Assembly: GCA_963737075.1 (NCBI GenBank)
Contig: CAVTRI010000002.1
Span: 868,001 to 932,000 of the forward strand
DNA length: 64,000 nt
From: CAVTRI01 sp963737075
Lineage (GTDB): Bacteria; Actinomycetota; Acidimicrobiia; Acidimicrobiales; Palsa-688
Direction of reading: 5' to 3'
In this document: positions 57,486 to 64,000 of the stretch, piece by piece
Numbering within the stretch: the stretch's first letter is position 1
How the letters are laid out: each line of letters begins with the position of its first letter
Made by a program: the position numbers and the translations under genes
Notes under the pieces: generated by a model
What the model saw: the letters and a program-made list of their open reading frames with translations, nothing else
Told to the model about the DNA's origin: nothing
Database searches by the model: none

Positions 57486-58559
57486 TCACAGGCTCCGGCG
57501 CACCTGGGCTGCGCCTTCGGCGAGCGCGCACAGCTTCCCAAAGGCGGTCGCTCGAGGCAGGTACTTCATGCCGCAATCAGGGGCCGCGATGAGTCGGTCG
57601 GCCTCGATGAAGCTCAGCGCCATGCGGAGGCGTTGCGCCACCTGTTCAGCGGTCTCGACCGTCGGATCAGCCAGATTGATCACGCCGAGGATGACCGTTT
57701 TGGGGCGCAAATCCTTCAGCACTCCGAGGTCGATGTTGGGCTGCGCCGCCTCTATCGAAATCTGATCAGCCGTGGTGTCCGCCAATTGAGGCAGAAAGGT
57801 GTAGCCGGATGGCTTCTGTGTCTTCACCACGGCGGCGTACCCGAAGCAGAGGTGAACGACGGTGGTGACCCGGATTCCGTCAAGGGCTCGATTGATCGCC
57901 CTGATCGCGATCCGTTCGGCGCCGGACGGGTCGTTCCGAACCCATGGCTCGTCGAGCTGTATGACATCGGCCCCCGCCTCCACGAGGGCGTGTGCCTCCT
58001 CGTTCACCGCCCCCGCAAATGCCATGACCGCCTCGTCCTCGTCGGCGTAGAAGTCGTCCTTCGCCTGCTTCGCCATGGTGAACGGCCCCGGAAGGGTGAT
58101 CTTGGCCTTCCTGGCGGTGTTCCGGCGCAGGAACTCCATGTCCCGGACTTCGACAGGGCGGGAACGTCGGATCGGCCCGACGATACGAGGAAACAGATGC
58201 TCGGTCCCCCCGGCGACGCGAACCAGTGCCGGCTCGGAGCCGATCCCATCCAGGGCGGTCGCAAACCGATTGGAGTAGCTCTCCCTACGGATCTCGCCGT
58301 CCGTGACGATATCTATCGCCGCCCGCTCCATATCCCGGATGGCGAGCACCGTGGCGTCGTCTTGGGCTTCCTCCAGGTAGGGCTCTGCTACCCGCCACAT
58401 ACTGGCCACTCGGATACGCGGCACGACGCTCGACACCAGAACGCTCTTGTCGACCAACCAATCGGGTTGCGGATAGCTACCCACCACGGTCGTTGGCAGC
58501 ACGTGCTCGTGCATAGCCGATCCCGCGCCAGGCGCTCCTGCTGCACCCGTGTCTTCCAT
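57486..58559 (-). CDS. MetE C-terminal-like (cobalamin-independent methionine synthase family) protein
   Basis: 357 residues with GGAGGAGG before ATG 58559. TIM barrel with the MetE zinc ligands: VVHLCFG (His, Cys), a Glu in the same half, and DCGMKYLPR (Cys), plus TTVVGSYPQPDWLV at the start and LPGPFTMAKQ. Standalone C-terminal-domain proteins transfer methyl groups from methylcobamide or unknown donors, or act on other thiol/alkyl substrates, and do not bind folate as full MetE does. It stands last in a minus-strand run of catabolic-type genes. Confidence 0.88.
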   Translation of the reverse strand: MEDTGAAGAPGAGSAMHEHVLPTTVVGSYPQPDWLVDKSVLVSSVVPRIRVASMWRVAEPYLEEAQDDATVLAIRDMERAAIDIVTDGEIRRESYSNRFATALDGIGSEPALVRVAGGTEHLFPRIVGPIRRSRPVEVRDMEFLRRNTARKAKITLPGPFTMAKQAKDDFYADEDEAVMAFAGAVNEEAHALVEAGADVIQLDEPWVRNDPSGAERIAIRAINRALDGIRVTTVVHLCFGYAAVVKTQKPSGYTFLPQLADTTADQISIEAAQPNIDLGVLKDLRPKTVILGVINLADPTVETAEQVAQRLRMALSFIEADRLIAAPDCGMKYLPRATAFGKLCALAEGAAQVRRSL

Positions 58560-58577
58560 CGTGTGCCTCCTCCGGTG

Positions 58578-59429
58578 TCAGGCGATCCGGACGGCCGACC
58601 CCTCGCATCCAGCGACTGCAGCGAAGCGATCCATCACCTGCGGGTCGTGGCCAGGCACCACGATGCAACCCTGATCACCAGCCATCTCCCGCAACAGGTC
58701 GAACGTGCGGTACATCGCCTGCAGGTCAGCCACAATGGCGAACGGTCGGTCGCGGTCGACCTCTTCGTAGTAGTGCATCGCGTCCGAGCTCAGAACCACG
58801 GGGCCTCGCTCGGTCGCGACCCGCACGATGAGCTGACCGGGCGTGTGACCGCCTACCTCGATCGCCTCGACCCCAGGCGCCACCTCGTGGCTGTCGGACA
58901 CCAAGGTCACCCTGCCGTCACCTCTGGCCACCCTCAAATGATCAAGATCCTCCTTCTCAGTGGGCGCGCTGAAGAGAAAGCGCCCGGCGTACGGGCCCGT
59001 CCAGAACTCATATTCCCGAGCAGCCATGACGATCTCGCTCGCCGGGAAGTGAGGCAGGTTGCCCGCATGGTCGTAGTGAGCGTGTGTAAGCACCAGTCTC
59101 GGTACCACTGCCGGTTCGACGCCGACCTGGCGCAACGCCACCGCCGGTTCGACGACCATGGTGCGTAAACGCCGACGGCCAGCAGCCACACCGAATCCGG
59201 TGTCCACCACGATGGTCCGTTCAGAGTTTCGGACTACCCATATGAAGTAGTCCATCGCCTGCTCAGCGTCGTCTTCTCCATAGAGGTGATAGTTGAGGTA
59301 GCACTCGCTCTTGGTTGTCATCCGGGTTGCATAGCGGAGCGCCAGGACTTCGTACGTCGTTGGAGCCGGCGCGTGCGGCGGCGCTACCGTTTTCTGCTCG
59401 GGCGTTTTGATGGTTGTGACAATACGCAA
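58578..59429 (-). CDS. Metallo-beta-lactamase-fold hydrolase (N-acyl-homoserine lactonase-like)
   Basis: About 283 residues. Zinc motif THAHYDHAGNL (HxHxDH), then metal ligands in VVLSSDAMHYYEE (Asp) and VVPGHDP (His). TYEVLALRYATR at the start and the Tyr after the Asp resemble AHL lactonases (AiiA type), although other lactones may be the substrate. No classic start codon precedes the domain; TTG 59429 is my best choice, and the frame stays open to 59615. It is 18 bases upstream of the MetE-like gene. Confidence 0.8.
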   Translation of the reverse strand: MRIVTTIKTPEQKTVAPPHAPAPTTYEVLALRYATRMTTKSECYLNYHLYGEDDAEQAMDYFIWVVRNSERTIVVDTGFGVAAGRRRLRTMVVEPAVALRQVGVEPAVVPRLVLTHAHYDHAGNLPHFPASEIVMAAREYEFWTGPYAGRFLFSAPTEKEDLDHLRVARGDGRVTLVSDSHEVAPGVEAIEVGGHTPGQLIVRVATERGPVVLSSDAMHYYEEVDRDRPFAIVADLQAMYRTFDLLREMAGDQGCIVVPGHDPQVMDRFAAVAGCEGSAVRIA

Positions 59430-59475
59430 CGGCTCGCAGTTGCCGTTCAGGTAGTAGCTCCCGTGCGGCGCGCGC

Positions 59476-60024
59476 CTAGGCCCGGCGGCCCAGGAAGTAC
59501 AGCAACTGGGTCTGCTCGTCGGCGCCCGCCGGCGGCTCCAGCTTCGGCCCGAACGCGCCGGGTCGGCGGAGCATCGCGTCCAGGGGTTCGAGCGCGCCAC
59601 GGGCGAAGCGAACAACGTTCTCGTCGAGACGCTCGTCGCCTCCCACGGCCCGGGCCAGGTCCCAGGTGTGGATATGGGTGTCCATGGCGATCAGCGAACC
59701 GAGCATCTGCTCGAGCGACGTGGGACCGGTGGGACCGTCGACGGTCTTCGCCAGCGCTTCGGGATCCTGCAAGAGCATCCCGATCTGGTCGTAGGCGCCC
59801 GTCCACGCCTGCGCAGGATCCTCGTCAGGGCCCATGCCTTTTGGTTCGCCGCCGGCGGCCTGCGTCGCCATCGAGCGGAAGTTACCGACGACGTGGGCGA
59901 CGACGTCCCTGGCCTTCCAGTCCTCGCAGGGGGATTGCGCGTCCCACTGCCCGGCCGGGACATCCCGCACCCGTTGATCGAAACCGGCGGCCACCAGTTC
60001 GAAACGTTCGGTCTCCACGCTCAC
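59476..60024 (-). CDS. DinB/maleylpyruvate-isomerase-fold protein (TIGR03086-like)
   Basis: 182 residues. Four-helix DinB-like bundle with metal His residues: ETERFELVAAGFDQRVRDVPAGQWDAQSPCEDWKARDVVAHVV (the W-x-x-xxVxxHV motif), then LGSLIAMDTHIHTWDLARAVG. Proteins of this group bind a metal and may use mycothiol as cofactor; their reactions are mostly unknown. It lies between the lactonase-like and amidohydrolase genes. Not the DNA polymerase also called DinB. Confidence 0.85.
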   Translation of the reverse strand: MSVETERFELVAAGFDQRVRDVPAGQWDAQSPCEDWKARDVVAHVVGNFRSMATQAAGGEPKGMGPDEDPAQAWTGAYDQIGMLLQDPEALAKTVDGPTGPTSLEQMLGSLIAMDTHIHTWDLARAVGGDERLDENVVRFARGALEPLDAMLRRPGAFGPKLEPPAGADEQTQLLYFLGRRA

Positions 60025-60127
60025 AGCCTTCCCCTCTCACTCATCTGTATCGCTGCCGCCGTCTCCAACCATAGACCCGGAGACCGGGCGACCGCGCCGA
60101 ACGCGGTGTCCACGCAGCTCCGACGAG

Positions 60128-61270
60128 TTATGCGGGCACGCCGGCGAGGACCGCGTCCGGCAGCCTGATCCCATACAGGTCGATGACGTTGTCGAAGGTG
60201 AGCCGGCTGACGTCTTCGGCAGAGACGCCGGCGAATATGCGATCGATAACTGACAGCGAGTTCGGCCAGATCGCGTCGTGGTGGGGGTAGTCGTTGCCCC
60301 ACAGCATGTTGCCTACGCCGATCACGTCGCGGTGGCAGAGACCGAGCTCGTCGTCTTCGAACGTCACAAAGAACTGACGATGGAAGTACTCACTCGGCTC
60401 TATCTTCAGATCCGGCGACGCTTCCGCGCGGGCCCGGTAAGTCGCGTGGTCAAGGCGCTGCAGAAAGTGACCCACCCAGCCGGTCTCGAACTCGGCGCCC
60501 ACAAATCGCAGCTCCGGGTGGTGCTCGGCGACACCGCCACAAATCAGCTGGACGAACGTGGCGGCTAACGACGAGAAGGCGAGGGTGTAGCCGGTGATCG
60601 TCGTCCCCGGGGCGCCCCAGGTCTTCGGTAGGCCCATATCCCAGCTGGTTCCAGTGAAGATGTGCATGGTGATCGGCAGGCCGACATCCTCAGCTGCATC
60701 CCAGAACGGCTCGTAATCCGGGTGCTGGTAGGGCTTGTCAGCCGGCGCTTGGCACGGAATGGCAACACCGCGGACGCCCATGTTGGCGCAGCGCAGCAGT
60801 TCCTCCACTGCCGCCTCGACATCGGGTAGTGGGAGGCAGGCGACGCCGATGAGCCGTTCGGGCGAGTGGCTGCAGTAATCGCGGATCCAGTCGTTGTGCC
60901 GCCGGAAGATAGCGTGCACCACCTCCCGATCGGGGTGCGAGAAGGTCAGCATGTTGAGGCTCGGGTACATCACCTCGCCGACAATCCCGTCTCGGGCCTG
61001 GTCCTTCAGGCGCTCGACGGGATCATGCACCCCGGGGTTCATGCCCGGATAGCCGCGAGCAATCAGCTCGTGGGTCGCGGGGTCGTCGAGACGGTGGCCG
61101 GCGATCCCGAACCGGGCGACCGGGACCTTCATGGCACCGAGGGCAAGCGTGGTCTTGTCACCCCGGCCGTTGGTGAGGATGTGGGGTGCGCGGTCTCCGA
61201 AACGGTCCTCCAACCCCTCGAACACCTCGGCGGGCTCCACCACATGGGAGTCACAGGAGTAGTACGCCAT
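60128..61270 (-). CDS. Amidohydrolase-2 family metal-dependent hydrolase/decarboxylase
   Basis: About 380 residues from ATG 61270, which follows GGAGGCGCG. TIM-barrel motifs: CDSHVVEP at the N-terminus, PITMHIFTG (metal His), AEHHPELRFVGAEFETGWV, and NDYPHHDAIWP with the catalytic Asp. Relatives are aromatic-acid decarboxylases (gamma-resorcylate, ACMS decarboxylase) or 2-pyrone hydrolases. With the dehydrogenases upstream and the lactonase-like gene downstream, a catabolic role is likely. Substrate unknown. Confidence 0.88.
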   Translation of the reverse strand: MAYYSCDSHVVEPAEVFEGLEDRFGDRAPHILTNGRGDKTTLALGAMKVPVARFGIAGHRLDDPATHELIARGYPGMNPGVHDPVERLKDQARDGIVGEVMYPSLNMLTFSHPDREVVHAIFRRHNDWIRDYCSHSPERLIGVACLPLPDVEAAVEELLRCANMGVRGVAIPCQAPADKPYQHPDYEPFWDAAEDVGLPITMHIFTGTSWDMGLPKTWGAPGTTITGYTLAFSSLAATFVQLICGGVAEHHPELRFVGAEFETGWVGHFLQRLDHATYRARAEASPDLKIEPSEYFHRQFFVTFEDDELGLCHRDVIGVGNMLWGNDYPHHDAIWPNSLSVIDRIFAGVSAEDVSRLTFDNVIDLYGIRLPDAVLAGVPA

Positions 61271-61295
61271 CGCGCCTCCAATACCCAACTCGGCG

Positions 61296-62333
61296 TCAGT
61301 CTGGCCAAGGCCAATCTAGGCCGATGCGGGTGCTGACGTCTCGCAAACCCGCCACGACCGAGGGTGGGAGTCCGACCGTGCGCCGGGAAAGCGCTTCGTC
61401 CTCCCGGCGTTGCTCGATTTCGCCCGGGAGAAATGCGCCGGCCGATCCCGGCAATGGTTCTGCCGCCTTGACCTCGGCCGCCATGGCTTCGACCTGATCC
61501 AAAAAGGCCGAGCGCGGCCCCAACCGGCCAGGATCGATCACGAGGAAGAACTGGCCCCGCTTGCCTCCTTCGTTGGCCACCGCCGAGGAGTGCGCGCTGC
61601 CGGAAAGGATCCCGGCCAACACGTTCATCATCAGGCTGAGGCCGGTGCCCTTATAGCCGCCGATGGCCGGGATGACACCGCCGAGGGCCGCGGTCGGGTC
61701 GGTCGTAACCCGGCCCCCCCGGTCGAGGAAACCCCACTCGGGTGGGATGGGCCGGCCTTCCGCCCGAGCTCGCATGACCTTGCCGAGGGCCACCGGCGTG
61801 AGAGCCATGTCAAGCACAATCGGTGGGGCGTCGCGGCGTGGCAGAGCGAATGCCATCGGGTTGTTGCCAGTCATGCGCGTGCGGGTGCCGAAGGGCGCCA
61901 AGGTCGGGACGCTGGTCGTGGTGCAGAAGGCGACGAAGCCCGCCCGCGCCGCCATCAACGGGTAGCGGGCGCCGCAACCCCAATCGTTGGAGCGGCGGGC
62001 GACCGCCACGCACACGCCCGAGGCCCGGGCGTGATCGAGAGCGTGTTCCATCAGCCGAGTGCACACCAGCTGGCCGAGGCCGGCGTCGCCGTCGAGCACG
62101 AGCCCGGAGTCCCACGATTCGACGATGCGCAACGCGGGAGTCGGGTTGTTATCGCCGGCGAGCAGACGGTCTACATACCACGGCAGGCGCTGGAAGCCGT
62201 GAGTATCGACGCCACGCCGGTCAGCCTCCAGCTGGGCATCAACGACGACGGCCGCGTCCCCCGGTGGCATCCCCGCTCGTGCGTAGGCGGCATGCGCCCA
62301 TTCGACCAGGGCGTTGACAGGCAGCTCACGCAT
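61296..62333 (-). CDS. Ldh-2 family (malate/L-lactate/ureidoglycolate-type) dehydrogenase
   Basis: 345 residues. Non-Rossmann NAD(P)-dependent dehydrogenase: DRRGVDTHGFQRLPWYVDRLL (catalytic His), GDAGLGQLV, VAVARRSNDWGCGARY, MTGNNPMAFALP, and GYKGTGLSLMMNVLAGILSG. Members reduce or oxidise 2-hydroxy acids, imines or sulfolactate. Its ATG lies 8 bases inside the end of the IPMDH-like gene, so the two are co-translated and may act in sequence on related hydroxy acids. Confidence 0.9.
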   Translation of the reverse strand: MRELPVNALVEWAHAAYARAGMPPGDAAVVVDAQLEADRRGVDTHGFQRLPWYVDRLLAGDNNPTPALRIVESWDSGLVLDGDAGLGQLVCTRLMEHALDHARASGVCVAVARRSNDWGCGARYPLMAARAGFVAFCTTTSVPTLAPFGTRTRMTGNNPMAFALPRRDAPPIVLDMALTPVALGKVMRARAEGRPIPPEWGFLDRGGRVTTDPTAALGGVIPAIGGYKGTGLSLMMNVLAGILSGSAHSSAVANEGGKRGQFFLVIDPGRLGPRSAFLDQVEAMAAEVKAAEPLPGSAGAFLPGEIEQRREDEALSRRTVGLPPSVVAGLRDVSTRIGLDWPWPD

Positions 62334-63420
62334 CGGAGGTCAGCCGCGAACGCACGGCGTCGGCAAAGTCGTCGGTCCGGGCGGTCCCACCGACATCAGG
62401 AGTCAGGCGGTCGCCAGCGGCGATAGCGGCGTCGACCGCCGCCTCCAGGCGGGTTGCCTCGCCGGGGAGGCCCAGGTGTGCGAGCAGCATGACCGCGGTC
62501 AGGATGGTGGCTGTCGGATTGATGATCCCCTGCCCGGCGATGTCAGGCGCGGTGCCGTGCACGGGCTCGAAATAGGCGAAGTCCTCGCCGTAGCAACCGC
62601 TGGGCACAACACCCAGCCCACCAACCGTCGCCGCCCCCTCGTCGGAGAGGATGTCACCGTACAGATTTGGAAGCAGGACGACGTCGAGCTCGTAGGGGTC
62701 GGCGACCAGCCGGCGAGCAAAGTCGTCGGCCAGATAGTCCTCGAACTCGAGGTCGGGGTACTCGGCCGCAACCGAGCGCGCGACCTCTCGGAAATAGCCG
62801 TCGCTGCGGGGAAGCACATTCCATTTCACGGCGGTCGTGACACGGCCCGGCCGACCTTGTGCCTTCCGCTTCCGCGCGAGCTGGCACGCCGAGTGGGCAG
62901 CGCGCCCCGTGGACTCGCGTGTGATGACCTTCACCGCGTAGCGGCCGTCGCTCGCGGCCGACGGTGGGTATCGCGCCTCGATTCGTCCGCCCCATGGTCG
63001 GGTATCCAGACCGCTCGCCAGCAACGTGGCCAGGTCGCCCTCGATGCCGCAATACAGATCCTCGACGTTCTCCCGGACGATCACGTAGTCGATACCCTCC
63101 GGACAGCGGAGAGGTGACGGCAGGCCCGGCCGCCACTTGATCGGGCGGACATTCGCATACGTGCCGCGCCCCCACCGCAGGTAGGCCATTCCCCCGGTCT
63201 TTCCGCTCGTCGAGCCGTAGAGCACCGTGTCGGACCGGTCGACCGCCGCCCGCACGAGCGCCTCCCCCTCGGCCCTATCCATGCCGGAGAACGCCGCGCC
63301 ATCAGGCAGCACCTCGAAGTCGATCGGGAGCGCCATGGCTTCGAGCACGCTGAGCGTCGCCCGAACGGCCTCAGGCGCACTGTCGTCGCCGGGGATAACG
63401 GCCACGCGGTAACGGCTCAC
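62326..63420 (-). CDS. Isopropylmalate/isocitrate/tartrate dehydrogenase-family decarboxylating dehydrogenase
   Basis: 364 residues from GTG 63420. Family motifs: IPGDDSAPEAV (the usual GDGIGPE altered), YVIVRENVEDLYCGIEG, and the signature NLYGDILSDEGAATVGGLG followed by FEPVHGTAPDIAGQGIINPTATIL. It oxidises and decarboxylates a 2-hydroxy-dicarboxylate with NAD(P). RPLR-type substrate residues and the VENVED-like segment suggest a tartrate/homoisocitrate-type enzyme more than leucine synthesis, and no leu genes are near. First clear gene of the minus-strand catabolic run. Confidence 0.88.
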   Translation of the reverse strand: MSRYRVAVIPGDDSAPEAVRATLSVLEAMALPIDFEVLPDGAAFSGMDRAEGEALVRAAVDRSDTVLYGSTSGKTGGMAYLRWGRGTYANVRPIKWRPGLPSPLRCPEGIDYVIVRENVEDLYCGIEGDLATLLASGLDTRPWGGRIEARYPPSAASDGRYAVKVITRESTGRAAHSACQLARKRKAQGRPGRVTTAVKWNVLPRSDGYFREVARSVAAEYPDLEFEDYLADDFARRLVADPYELDVVLLPNLYGDILSDEGAATVGGLGVVPSGCYGEDFAYFEPVHGTAPDIAGQGIINPTATILTAVMLLAHLGLPGEATRLEAAVDAAIAAGDRLTPDVGGTARTDDFADAVRSRLTSDA

Positions 63421-63481
63421 CCGCCATGCATACCACGGGAGGATCCGCCCATGCATGGGCCCATGAGGTTAGGACTCAGGG

Positions 63482-64000
63482 TTAGCGAGGAGCATCTACG
63501 CCGGATGCCCGGGGCGATGTGCGACCGAGGTGAGCGCAGGCTATCTCGACTGACCCAATTGCCTCGATCAGCGAGCCGGGCAGAGCGTCTGTACGGGCAG
63601 GACCGGTTGTATCGCCGGGTGATCGGCCCGCTTCGCCCCTGACCATCAAGTCAGACCCGGAAAGGACCCGTGTCATGCGCTCGATGCGCTCCGCCGCGTT
63701 GTCTATCTGGCCGCAAACGGCGGGCGTCATCTGGTCGGCTGGCACCGACAGCGCGAGCCAGGCCTCTTGATCCCACAACTCGGCGACCGCGGCCGAAATG
63801 CGGCTCGCGGCGTTCAGGTACGTCCCTCCCACCGTGGTTGGCTCAGCCATGGCCCGATCCACGACAGCCAGCAGGTCGTCGGTGGCCGCTCGCGCCGAAC
63901 GCCTTGCCGCCAGCCGTTCCTGCGGGCTCTCGTGACCGATGGCCCGCAGGTATCTCGCACAGTCGGCCAAGGCGGCCCGGCTGCGCTCGTTAAGCAGGCC
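63482..64000 (-). CDS. Helical hypothetical protein, 5' end beyond the window
   Basis: The frame is open to the window edge (LLNERSRAALADCARYLRAIG at the edge), and the TTG at 63970 is not a convincing start, so the gene is partial. The visible 170 residues are largely helical: HESPQERLAARRSARAATDDLLAVVDRAMAE, AASRISAAVAELWDQEAWLAL, IDNAAERIERMTRVL. They end in a disordered Gly/Thr/Ala-rich tail. No family recognised. It is 61 bases upstream of the IPMDH-like gene's start. Confidence 0.5.
   Translation of the reverse strand, partial: GLLNERSRAALADCARYLRAIGHESPQERLAARRSARAATDDLLAVVDRAMAEPTTVGGTYLNAASRISAAVAELWDQEAWLALSVPADQMTPAVCGQIDNAAERIERMTRVLSGSDLMVRGEAGRSPGDTTGPARTDALPGSLIEAIGSVEIACAHLGRTSPRASGVDAPR

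Noticed and set aside
57633..59168. Plus-strand open frame of 511 codons
   Set aside because: Antisense to the MetE-like and lactonase-like genes, both of which have clear catalytic motifs.
1..64000. CRISPR array
   Set aside because: No regularly spaced identical repeats were seen; the only tandem repeats are the 33-bp coding duplication and the 11-bp pair near the integrase.
1..64000. Riboswitches such as cobalamin or TPP elements upstream of metE-like and transporter genes
   Set aside because: I could not find the conserved cores (for example a B12 box) in the leaders of the MetE-like, CorA or nitrile hydratase genes.

Overview
This window is high-GC DNA with the look of an Actinomycetota chromosome, possibly an Acidimicrobiia- or Thermoleophilia-like lineage; no rRNA or ribosomal protein gene is present to place it better. 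The signs are many GTG/TTG starts, several probable leaderless starts, F420-type luciferase-like oxidoreductases, a GAF-ANTAR regulator, a zinc-type anti-sigma factor, a GAAC-N4-GTTC (Gram-positive type) LexA box, a GTTT-N17-GGGTAC general-stress promoter, and hairpin terminators without a T tract.

Layout. 0.3-7.1 kb: metabolic genes (a cysteine-less flavoprotein reductase, CorA, an alpha/beta hydrolase, a glyoxalase-fold protein, a methyltransferase) mixed with gene remnants. 7.2-16.5 kb: accessory DNA holding methyltransferase and nucleotidyltransferase fragments, an aminoglycoside-phosphotransferase-like gene with an IS1182-type element inserted at its stop codon, TetR and crotonase genes, and a CmtR-like metal sensor whose partner glyoxalase gene is truncated. 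16.7-21.8 kb: a coherent envelope locus. An ECF sigma factor is followed on the same strand by PCuAC, YcnI, SCO1, a DUF929 thioredoxin-fold protein and VKOR. Facing the sigma gene is a single ORF that joins a zinc-binding anti-sigma domain, one membrane helix and an SCO1 copper/thiol domain. I think this is the most interesting system in the window: a sigma/anti-sigma pair whose sensor appears to be built from the same kind of protein that the operon supplies.

23-34 kb: a large formylglycine sulfatase, then an insertion-sequence graveyard. It contains an IS30 element that abuts a 3'-truncated integrase and a 5'-truncated antitoxin next to an intact VapC, the integrase's likely tRNA-Ala site, an IS5-type element inside a luciferase-like oxidoreductase gene, and a second IS30 element inside an alpha/beta-hydrolase gene. 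For the last two, the target duplications and the restored reading frames can be read from the sequence. 34-50 kb: housekeeping-like genes: Hsp20, a penicillin-binding lipoprotein, an LppX-like lipoprotein, a divergent MFS/MarR pair with two palindromic operators, DNA polymerase IV beside a LexA box, CoA-ester lyase, PEP-mutase-fold lyase, CinA-like amidase and a RibD-type reductase.

50-53 kb: a probable general-stress locus (GAF-ANTAR regulator, a short hydrophobic protein behind a sigma-B/F-like promoter, a STAS protein lacking the usual phospho-serine, and two related proteins of unknown function). 53-64 kb: a Fur remnant and hairpin repeats, then a compact cobalt-type nitrile hydratase operon (beta-alpha-accessory) facing a dienelactone hydrolase, and a long minus-strand catabolic run (MetE-like, lactonase-like metallohydrolase, DinB-fold protein, amidohydrolase, Ldh-type dehydrogenase, IPMDH/tartrate-dehydrogenase-like enzyme).
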